From the NCBI GenBank assembly GCA_937925775.1, contig CALAMM010000033.1, positions 1 to 10,938 of the forward strand: DNA of 10,938 nt, given 5' to 3'. Position numbers and translations under genes: made by a program. This document shows positions 1-4,209 of the stretch, piece after piece. Position 1 is the first letter of the stretch. The number at the start of each line of letters is the position of its first letter. Source of the DNA: an uncultured Fimbriimonadales bacterium (GTDB lineage Bacteria; Armatimonadota; Fimbriimonadia; Fimbriimonadales; GBS-DC). The notes under the pieces were generated by a model that was not told the origin of the DNA, did no database searches, and was given only the letters and a program-made list of their open reading frames with translations.

Positions 1-441
1 GCGGAATCGGAAGATTCGGAATCGGTACTCACAGGCGAAGCCCTTGTAGAGGCGATTCTGCAGGAGTTTCAAGGCTCACGCATACTCTCAGAGCGCGAGG
101 CGTTGCTGGCACGCCTACGCCAGCGACAGCGAGACCCTGTCGCCCCGCTGTCGGACGCCGAAGTAGCACAGGCTCTTGAACTCTGGACGCTTGCAGAATC
201 GAAGCGATTCCCACGACTTGTCATACCTGACTACGCTGTCGTGGAGCGTGGCGCGTTGGTGTGGCGTGTATTTATTGAACGCGCTGCAGGCTCAGGCGCG
301 ATTGCCCTCGCGCTGGAGCTACTCCAGCAACGCCCGAAACCGAATGGGCAACCGAGCCTGTTCGCCGACTTGGACACAAGCAGCTCCACCACTCGCGCCA
401 GTGATGAAACCCTACACAACGCGCCTACGATTCCATCGTGA
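1..441 (+). CDS. C-terminal part of a possible replication-type protein (5' end outside window)
   Basis: The frame is open from the first base to TGA at 439-441, leaving 146 residues of a longer protein; the TTG at 103 is an internal codon, not needed as a start. The N-terminal visible part is acidic and serine-rich, followed by a helical, arginine-rich segment. I do not recognise a named domain. Residues 62-108 (from the tryptophan in LELWTLAESKRFP to ALELL) align without gaps with the C-terminal module of the primase-helicase at 4210-6600 (residues 742-788): 12 of 47 positions agree by eye, including W, AE, FP, L and the closing LL. I infer a related C-terminal module of a replication protein from a sibling element. 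The gene lies 18 bp upstream of a VRR-NUC nuclease in the same direction, which fits a replication/recombination operon. Confidence 0.6.
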   Translation, partial: AESEDSESVLTGEALVEAILQEFQGSRILSEREALLARLRQRQRDPVAPLSDAEVAQALELWTLAESKRFPRLVIPDYAVVERGALVWRVFIERAAGSGAIALALELLQQRPKPNGQPSLFADLDTSSSTTRASDETLHNAPTIPS

Positions 442-459
442 GGCGAATACATAAGACAC

Positions 460-876
460 ATGCCAAGCCCCAGCCGAATGCCGAAGATTCAGATTGTGGA
501 CGCCGAGCCTGAGCGTTCCTTTCAGGCACGAGTGGTGGAGTTAGCCCGCCTGCTGGGCTGGCGTGTCTATCACTCGCGCCCTGCGATGTATCGCAGTGGA
601 CGCTGGGCAACGCCCCTGATAGGCGATTCAGGACTGCCTGACCTCATCTTATGCAAGCCCCCACGCCTGATATTCGCCGAACTAAAGCGCGAGAAGGGGA
701 AGGTTAGCACAGCCCAGCAAGGCTGGCTGGACGCCCTTTCGCGTTGCGCAGGCGTGGAAGTCTATGTATGGCGTCCTCGCGACTGGCAGGCAATCGTAGA
801 CACTCTGCGTTCACGCGAGATACAAACGCAATACACAAGCGCATATACAACGCTGGAACGCAACGACAGGGGGTAG
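460..876 (+). CDS. VRR-NUC domain nuclease
   Basis: A 138-aa protein that is almost entirely one VRR-NUC domain, a PD-(D/E)XK-type nuclease fold common in phages and plasmids. Visible motifs: E27 in the first helix (FQARVVELARLLGW), GLPD at 58-61, E74-L-K76 after a beta strand (LIFAELKREKGKVS), the conserved glutamine Q86/Q87, and the closing strand VYVWRPRDW (101-109). D61, E74 and K76 are the expected metal-binding/catalytic residues. In the family, stand-alone members are thought to act on branched or Holliday-type DNA; the substrate here is unknown. ATG 460 lacks a good Shine-Dalgarno. It sits 18 bp after the preceding stop, and a TACATA box at 448-453 would put a transcript start almost on the ATG, so translation is either coupled or leaderless. 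Confidence 0.85.
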   Translation: MPSPSRMPKIQIVDAEPERSFQARVVELARLLGWRVYHSRPAMYRSGRWATPLIGDSGLPDLILCKPPRLIFAELKREKGKVSTAQQGWLDALSRCAGVEVYVWRPRDWQAIVDTLRSREIQTQYTSAYTTLERNDRG

Positions 877-1092
877 AGTGGGCTTGGCACTCGCACAAAA
901 GGGGCGTCTCGCCTCGCGCACGCTCGCCTACTCGTGCAATCCGCGTGCAGGATGTGAAAGCCTGATAAGTTCTATTATGTTAACCTCAGCCAGCACGCGC
1001 CCGAACGCTCACACAGGCGAAGGCTGTTGAATAGTGAATACGGACTGTGGAGCAAATGCCGTACAAACGGGCAGGAATCTTTCTGCAGCCCC

Positions 1093-1167
1093 CGAAAAGA
1101 GAGAACGCCTGCCCTGTGAAGCACCACAGGCAGGCGAGTGGCTACCGCAGGTAGGGCTACGGTAGCG
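1093..1167 (-). ncRNA. Candidate small RNA with own promoter and terminator
   Basis: Read on the minus strand: a perfect TATAAT -10 box at 1179-1174, then a predicted start near 1167. A 7-bp hairpin follows (GCTACCG 1141-1147 with CGGTAGC 1160-1166, 12-nt loop). Next is a strong hairpin of 12 bp with one bulged base (1106-1118 with 1125-1136, 6-nt loop), followed directly by the pyrimidine tail TTCTCTCTTTT, as in an intrinsic terminator. No good -35 is seen. The arms contain GCCTGCC and GGTAGC words that recur in the hairpin at 4144-4189. It could instead be only a terminator for leftward transcription out of the element (for instance from the int N-terminal segment). Confidence 0.35.
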
Positions 1168-1222
1168 AGAGGTATTATACCCTACCCCTCGTGAAACTCC
1201 TGCCAAAAGCCCCCTGTGGAAG

Positions 1223-1250
1223 CCTCCTGACAATCACACATAGGAGGTGT
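1223..1250 (+). promoter_or_regulatory. Ribosome binding site with upstream anti-SD sequence
   Basis: AGGAGG at 1242-1247 precedes the double ATG at 1251/1254. CCTCCT at 1223-1228 is its exact complement across a 13-nt loop, so the leader can fold to hide the ribosome binding site. This is seen directly; regulation by it is inference. Confidence 0.4.
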
Positions 1251-1709
1251 ATGATGGCAAAACGACAGATTCGTAGGGCGCAGGCACTGCGGAGTTTCTC
1301 AGGCGATAGTGCGCCCACGCTTGAACTCACGCGCCCCCGGCAGGAATCGAACCTGCGCACCAGGCTCCGGAGGCCTGCGCTCTCTCCACTGAGCTACGGG
1401 GGCATGATTCGTGCTTGGAATCCCCCGAATAGCCCTTCGAAACCCCTGCGGGGCCTGCGCTCTACACAAGTAGCGTCGCTTCGTCATATGCCTATCCTCC
1501 TGCCTGTTGATGGGTCAGGCTCCCTGTATGAGAGGGGCTTCTCGCAGGGGGCACTCAGCAGGAATCTTGCGGCGGGTGTGGAACTCCACACACGCTGTGG
1601 CAGCTACCCCCTGCTACAGCACCTCGCCTGTCGTGTTAGGGCACGGCAGGCATTTTTCAGTTTCGGGGTTCGTGAGAAGATTCCTGCTGTTTTCGGGCGT
1701 TTTCGGTAG
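1251..1709 (+). CDS. Small ORF of uncertain reality with strong RBS, reading antisense into the tRNA copy
   Basis: ATG-ATG with AGGAGG 3 to 6 bases upstream opens MMAKRQIRRAQAL. The frame then runs through the antisense strand of the tRNA copy (the PRQESNLR-type translation usually seen for tRNA antisense) and stays open to 1709. Only the first roughly 27 codons, before the tRNA, look like possible coding sequence. If a real gene once lay here, its 3' part may have been displaced by element integration. The first codons resemble those of the int N-terminal segment on the other side of the tRNA (M-x-K-R then RAQA). No function can be assigned. Confidence 0.2.
   Translation: MMAKRQIRRAQALRSFSGDSAPTLELTRPRQESNLRTRLRRPALSPLSYGGMIRAWNPPNSPSKPLRGLRSTQVASLRHMPILLPVDGSGSLYERGFSQGALSRNLAAGVELHTRCGSYPLLQHLACRVRARQAFFSFGVREKIPAVFGRFR
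1299..1487 (-). CDS. Integrase N-terminal segment, int(N), cut off by integration
   Basis: A minus-strand frame of 62 codons starts at ATG 1487-1485 with AGGAGG (1501-1496) 8 bases upstream, the best-spaced ribosome site in the element. Codons 1-28 (MTKRRYLCRAQAPQ...) lie inside the element. Codons 29-52 are the sense strand of the tRNA-Arg copy (APVAQWRERRPPEP...). The last ten (REFKRGRTIA) are left-flank sequence and end at a stop. The frame enters the tRNA in the same phase in which the integrase body at 7133-8092 leaves the other tRNA copy. I infer that this is the true 5' end of the integrase gene, joined to its body only in the excised circle. In the integrated state it can make at most a 62-aa dead product. 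Alternative: a chance ORF; the strong RBS and matching frame argue against that. Confidence 0.6.
   Translation of the reverse strand: MTKRRYLCRAQAPQGFRRAIRGIPSTNHAPVAQWRERRPPEPGAQVRFLPGAREFKRGRTIA
1331..1406. repeat. Left attachment-site repeat (76 bp, direct)
   Basis: Direct repeat of 8092-8167 with 74 of 76 bases identical: a 28-bp identical block (1331-1358), two mismatches (1359-1360), then a 46-bp identical block (1361-1406). It covers the whole tRNA plus one base on one side and three on the other, and marks the left edge of the integrated element. Confidence 0.8.
1332..1403 (-). tRNA. tRNA-Arg(CCG), left copy at element boundary, no visible promoter
   Basis: A full cloverleaf of 72 nt: acceptor GCCCCCG/CGGGGGC, D stem GCTC/GAGC, anticodon stem CAGGC/GCCTG with loop CTCCGGA (anticodon CCG), variable loop GTGC, T stem GCAGG/CCTGC with loop TTCGATT, discriminator G, CCA not encoded. 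It differs from the right copy at two variable-loop bases only. Upstream (right of 1403) there is no -10-like box, unlike the right copy. It is probably the element-side att copy, kept intact because it also encodes integrase codons; whether it is ever expressed as tRNA is doubtful. Confidence 0.8.
1626..1657 (+). terminator. Intrinsic terminator-like hairpin, plus strand
   Basis: GCCTGTCGTG and CACGGCAGGC form a 10-bp stem (one G-U pair) with the 6-nt loop TTAGGG, followed at once by ATTTTT. It would stop plus-strand transcription just before the 68-aa gene starts its own unit. Confidence 0.55.
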
Positions 1710-1712
1710 AAT
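1707..1712 (+). promoter_or_regulatory. -10 box TAGAAT placing a leaderless start at 1719
   Basis: TAGAAT ends 6 bases before ATG 1719, so a transcript would begin at or next to the start codon. There is no Shine-Dalgarno for this gene. No good -35 is visible. Confidence 0.4.
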
Positions 1713-1718
1713 CGCGGT

Positions 1719-1925
1719 ATGCGAAGGAACGAGCCGTGCGTGCCTGAAGAGCAGTTCTATGAGCTTTTACTTCTTCGCGAGGTGGAGCGTGTGATGGACA
1801 CCTGCCTGAGTGCAGAGGAGCAGAAGGTGCTATGGGAATATGCTGAGCGAGCGAGGCGCAAGCCGAGCAAGCGTGTGGTACAGGCAATTCGGAGGATTCG
1901 TGCCGAGCTGAGAATCACCGATTAG
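1719..1925 (+). CDS. Hypothetical 68-aa charged helical protein
   Basis: The product (MRRNEPCVPEEQFYELLLLR...) is rich in Glu, Arg and Lys and looks all-helical, with an acidic first half and a basic C-terminal half. No named family is recognised; a small DNA-binding or accessory protein would fit the composition, which is only a suggestion. It is the one element gene on the plus strand, apparently with its own leaderless promoter and a terminator just upstream. Its stop overlaps the stop of the convergent terminase-like gene by 4 bases, a tight packing that supports both being real. Confidence 0.6.
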   Translation: MRRNEPCVPEEQFYELLLLREVERVMDTCLSAEEQKVLWEYAERARRKPSKRVVQAIRRIRAELRITD

Positions 1926-2332
1926 GGTTTCGTGCCGTTCGTGGGCTGTGAAGCGAGCTGAACCGTGTAGGAACTGCCCCCGTCGTCAGGGGCAACCTCG
2001 AGTTCTACCTCATAATCTCCGTCAGTCGGTTGTCGCTTCAGGCTATAAACTTCGGGGAAACGGCGTTCCAACAGCCACGAAATGGCACGCCAATCTTCGC
2101 TGTCTATGGCAAGCGAGAAGGCTACTCGCTCCAGATGGGCAATAACATCCGCTTCGGCTCGTACTACAGCTTCGGCGAAATCAGGGAACCGTCGCTGCCA
2201 CTCATAGAAGCAGGAACGGCTAATGCCAGCTAATCGGATTGCCATGCGTTGAGAAACCCCTGCTTGCAAGGCACGCACTATGGTGTCCATCTTCTCGCGC
2301 CTCTGCTCGCGTGTGATTCGGCGTTTCGGCAT
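1922..2332 (-). CDS. Terminase small-subunit-like helix-turn-helix protein
   Basis: 136 aa starting at ATG 2332. Residues about 9-50 form a helix-turn-helix (AGVSQRMAIRLAGISRSCFYEWQRRFPDF). A helical region follows with AEADVIAHLERVAF and the signature-like WRAISWLLERRFPEVY, then a polar acidic tail of about 35 residues. This pattern (HTH, W-x-x-x-x-P-E/D-F, Ala/Glu helix, WLLERRFP) is that of small terminase subunits of the homeodomain-like phage type, which bind packaging sites and hand DNA to the large subunit. No large subunit is in the window. In phage satellites a lone TerS redirects helper packaging, so that role is plausible here. A transcriptional regulator with the same fold is the alternative. 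TTG 2353 would add 7 residues, but TATAGG at 2345-2340 lies 7 bases before ATG 2332, favouring a leaderless start there. Confidence 0.7.
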   Translation of the reverse strand: MPKRRITREQRREKMDTIVRALQAGVSQRMAIRLAGISRSCFYEWQRRFPDFAEAVVRAEADVIAHLERVAFSLAIDSEDWRAISWLLERRFPEVYSLKRQPTDGDYEVELEVAPDDGGSSYTVQLASQPTNGTKP

Positions 2333-2339
2333 ACGAAAC

Positions 2340-2368
2340 CCTATACAGCGCAAAGCGGTTTATGGACA
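2340..2368 (-). promoter_or_regulatory. Promoter of the terminase-like gene overlapping an operator arm
   Basis: On the minus strand TATAGG (2345-2340) is preceded after 17 bases by TGTCCA (2368-2363), a weak -35. The -35 and spacer fall inside one arm (2355-2368) of a perfect inverted repeat, so a bound protein would block polymerase. Confidence 0.45.
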
Positions 2369-2410
2369 CCGCACAAGTTCAAAAAGTGCCCAATTCTGTC
2401 CATAAACCGC
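2355..2410. repeat. Perfect 14-bp inverted repeat, probable operator
   Basis: GCGGTTTATGGACA (2355-2368) and its exact complement TGTCCATAAACCGC (2397-2410) are separated by 28 bases. The position over and upstream of the terminase-like promoter suggests a regulator or looping site. The binding protein is unknown; the two HTH proteins of the element are candidates. Confidence 0.6.
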
Positions 2411-2427
2411 CGCTACAGGCGTGAATA

Positions 2428-2476
2428 CCCCTCGCGCGAGAGGGGCAAGCCCCTGCAGCCTCGTCAACTGCAGGGG
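2428..2476 (-). terminator. Two hairpins after the 402-aa gene, possible terminator
   Basis: CCCCTGCAG (2450-2458) pairs perfectly with CTGCAGGGG (2468-2476) over a 9-nt loop. A second stem, CCCCT/AGGGG, surrounds CGCGCGAG at 2428-2445. They follow the stop of the minus-strand gene at 2487. No T tract follows, so intrinsic termination is uncertain. A run of eight G lies at 2473-2480. Confidence 0.35.
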
Positions 2477-2486
2477 GGGGGAGTTG

Positions 2487-3695
2487 CTACACCGTCACGG
2501 GTTGTTCAAGCGCAACAGGCTCGCTTGTCGCCTCTGCTTCAGGGCGCGAGGCGAGTTCATTCAGTCGCTGGAGCAACGCGAGGAAGCCCTCCAGCGAACC
2601 GTAGGCAAGGTAGCGTGCGTAGTTCGCAGCCCCTGCTTCGACGCGCCTCGAACCGAACATCGAGAGTCCGGGGAACTTGCACTTTCTCGCAAGGTTCCAG
2701 ATGGTTTGGGCGGTTCGGAGCTTGTCGGGGTCGCCTTGAAGCGACGCCTGCACCAGCTGCCACTGGCGTTCCAGCTGCAGCTCGTACTCGGAGCGCACCT
2801 GCCCTTCCGATTGCATGAAATGAACGCGCTGTCCATCGTAGCGCACCGTGTATTCCAACATCGCGAAGGCGGGAGAAAAGCGCAGGCAGGTTTCTAAGAC
2901 AGCTCGAGGTGTGGCGTTCGCATGGAATCGCCCCAGTTCCGCAGCGAGTGCGGGGGGCGAAACCGTGCAGTTGCCCTGACGCTGGACAGCTTCGCGAATG
3001 CGCTGGAGAACTACATCACGCGCCGCTGCAGCCTCGAACTCGTGAAGAAGCTGCGCCTTGTAGACATCGAGAAACTCGGCGGGGTTCGAATTGAACGCTT
3101 GCACGCGCGTGGCGCACCAAGCAGCCCACTCACGGTTGGGTAGGAACTCAGGCAGCTCGATTTCAGCTTGCACTGGGTACTCGGCGAAGGCTCGCAAAGC
3201 GCGGCGCACGGGTTCAGGGTTCCATGACGGGGCGAAGGTCGGTTGCAGGGGCAAGTAGATGGGCAACAGCGAACCGAACGGCAACGGGTTTTCAAGCGGG
3301 TATGCGCTCGCGATGAGCACGGGCTTCTGCTCTGCTTGAAGCCTGAGTCGGTTCCACACGGCGTCGCTCGGCGCAGTCGGTGTGAAGGTGTAGAAGATGG
3401 AACCGTCCAGCGCGTCGTTCGGGGTTTCGGGAAGCAGGCGAGGTTCGGTGCCGAGCAGCTCGGCGAGGCGGGTTGCCAGTTCGGGCGCGTGGTGTCCGAA
3501 TAGGGCGCAAATCGGCGCGGGCACACGCGCGAATGCCGTGGCAAGCCATGACGCGAACAGCAGGGCAGCGGGCGCGTCCAGCCCCGTCCAGCTGCGCAGC
3601 TCGTGAAGCGCGTCGTATGTGGGTTCAGGTTCGGTAGATTCAACAGGAATCGGCTCGACAGGATCTTGTTCAAGATTAGCGGTTCGGTTTCGCAT
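2487..3695 (-). CDS. 402-aa protein, possible ATPase/helicase relative lacking a P-loop
   Basis: Start chosen at ATG 3695 because GAGGAGGG lies 5 bases upstream; an ATG five codons earlier overlaps that ribosome site. No family is certain. Residues 40-150 recall, by layout, helicase-like ATPases of phages and plasmids that have a hydrophobic helix, a Walker A strand-loop-helix, and later a strand with RPVILNG. Here the matching stretches are ALLFASWLATAF (44-55), PICALFGHHAPELATRLAEL (61-80) with no GK[ST], PRLLPETPNDAL (85-96) and KPVLIASAYPLENPLPFGSL (124-143). If the match is right, nucleotide binding is lost. The rest (residues 165-380) is helical, and the C-terminus is an acidic tail. 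The upstream 60-aa gene runs into its start (overlap 3676-3695), so the two are one operon. The role may be as a structural partner of the replication complex. Confidence 0.65.
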   Translation of the reverse strand: MRNRTANLEQDPVEPIPVESTEPEPTYDALHELRSWTGLDAPAALLFASWLATAFARVPAPICALFGHHAPELATRLAELLGTEPRLLPETPNDALDGSIFYTFTPTAPSDAVWNRLRLQAEQKPVLIASAYPLENPLPFGSLLPIYLPLQPTFAPSWNPEPVRRALRAFAEYPVQAEIELPEFLPNREWAAWCATRVQAFNSNPAEFLDVYKAQLLHEFEAAAARDVVLQRIREAVQRQGNCTVSPPALAAELGRFHANATPRAVLETCLRFSPAFAMLEYTVRYDGQRVHFMQSEGQVRSEYELQLERQWQLVQASLQGDPDKLRTAQTIWNLARKCKFPGLSMFGSRRVEAGAANYARYLAYGSLEGFLALLQRLNELASRPEAEATSEPVALEQPVTV

Positions 3696-3858
3696 TCTGT
3701 CCCTCCTCATTCAGAATCCTGAGAAACCGCGATTGCACCTCGCTCACAGGGCGTCCGAAGCCCGTGATGAGCAAGCGGACGGTGTCGCGAAGCACCTTGT
3801 AGGCTGCTTCAGTACCTACGGCATCCATTCCATTCTCAGGTTTCGTGTTATTCGGCAT
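3676..3858 (-). CDS. Hypothetical 60-aa protein
   Basis: ATG 3858 has GGAGGTGC 3 to 4 bases upstream and overlaps the end of the preceding HTH gene by 11 bases; its own end overlaps the start of the next gene by 20 bases. The product has a polar N-terminus (MPNNTKPENG) and a central amphipathic helical stretch (AAYKVLRDTVRLLITGFGRPVSEVQSRFL shortened here). No family is recognised. Tight overlaps on both sides and a good ribosome site support translation. Confidence 0.65.
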   Translation of the reverse strand: MPNNTKPENGMDAVGTEAAYKVLRDTVRLLITGFGRPVSEVQSRFLRILNEEGQNAKPNR

Positions 3859-4063
3859 TCTGCACCTCCAGTTCGCTCACAGGCACGCCGAGCAGCGCGG
3901 CGAGTTTCTCGCGCGTGGCGGGGCGTTTCGGCACAAGCCCGTAGCGTCGCCAAAGGTGAAGCGTCGCCTGTGAAATCCCTCGCTCACGCGCCGCCACATA
4001 GAGGGGCGCGTTGCACCTTGCCTGTGCCTCGCGAAAAACTCGTTTGCGCTCGGTTGCGTCCAT
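3848..4063 (-). CDS. Cro-like helix-turn-helix protein
   Basis: 71 aa from ATG 4063; an in-frame TTG at 4069 is possible but less likely. Residues about 20-66 contain LYVAARERGISQATLHLWRR and REKLAALLGVPVSELE, an HTH followed by the 'ALLGV...ELE' ending typical of XRE/Cro-type domains. It is first in a three-gene overlapping operon with the 60-aa and 402-aa genes, so it likely regulates its own unit or the terminase-like promoter. TATAAC (4078-4073) lies 9 bases before the ATG, predicting an almost leaderless transcript. Confidence 0.75.
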   Translation of the reverse strand: MDATERKRVFREAQARCNAPLYVAARERGISQATLHLWRRYGLVPKRPATREKLAALLGVPVSELEVQNAE

Positions 4064-4072
4064 AATCAATCC

Positions 4073-4085
4073 GTTATACAGCGCA
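4073..4085 (-). promoter_or_regulatory. Promoter of the HTH operon, shares 11 bp with the terminase promoter
   Basis: The minus-strand word TGCGCTGTATA (4085-4075), containing the start of the -10 box TATAAC, occurs identically at 2352-2342 over the terminase-like promoter. AAGCGGTT also occurs near both (4105-4112 and 2353-2360). No good -35 is visible. Confidence 0.4.
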
Positions 4086-4143
4086 CGACGGCGAAAAATA
4101 GAAAAAGCGGTTCGGGGTACACTGATGTCTACTTATTATAATA

Positions 4144-4197
4144 GGCAGGCGGGTAGCGTGGGGAGGTGATGAATGCTACCTCGCCTGCCGTTTTATT
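4144..4197. terminator. Bidirectional terminator-like hairpin between the two minus-strand operons
   Basis: Arms 4144-4157 and 4175-4189 pair over 14 bp with one bulge and enclose a 17-nt loop. On the plus strand TTTTATT follows; on the minus strand (after the primase stop at 4210) an AT-rich TATTATAATAAG follows. The loop contains GGGGAGGTGATG followed by ATG 4173, i.e. a near-perfect ribosome site in the plus direction, with a TATAAT box just upstream at 4137-4142. Terminator function for the primase operon is likely; the rest may be chance. Confidence 0.5.
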
Positions 4198-4209
4198 GCC
4201 TGCGTGATC

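Larger units (their letters stand above)
877..1250. other. Gene-free stretch with hairpins and regulatory signals
   Basis: No convincing coding region is present. The stretch holds two adjacent hairpins (1106-1136 and 1141-1166), a TATAAT box on the minus strand (1174-1179), and the leader of the small ORF starting at 1251. The segment 877-1090 shows nothing I can name. Confidence 0.5.
1502..1718. other. Gene-free structured region: candidate int promoter/leader on minus strand
   Basis: Lies between the int(N) ATG and the 68-aa gene. Hairpins seen: GCCTG/CAGGC near 1503-1520, GTGG/CCAC around 1577-1588, a 10-bp stem with one G-U from GCTGTGGCAG to CTGCTACAGC (about 1594-1620), and a terminator-like stem at 1626-1651. 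On the minus strand this sequence is the only possible leader of int(N), so it probably holds its promoter and attP arm sites. I see no clear -35/-10 pair. Confidence 0.4.

Noticed and set aside
2473..2480. Run of eight G as a sign of sequencing error or frameshift
   Set aside because: It lies outside coding regions, so it does not affect any gene call.
3292..3673. Long ORFs in other frames over the 402-aa gene
   Set aside because: They overlap a gene with a good ribosome site and operon overlaps, and their Arg/Ser/Pro-rich translations are typical of GC-rich shadow frames.
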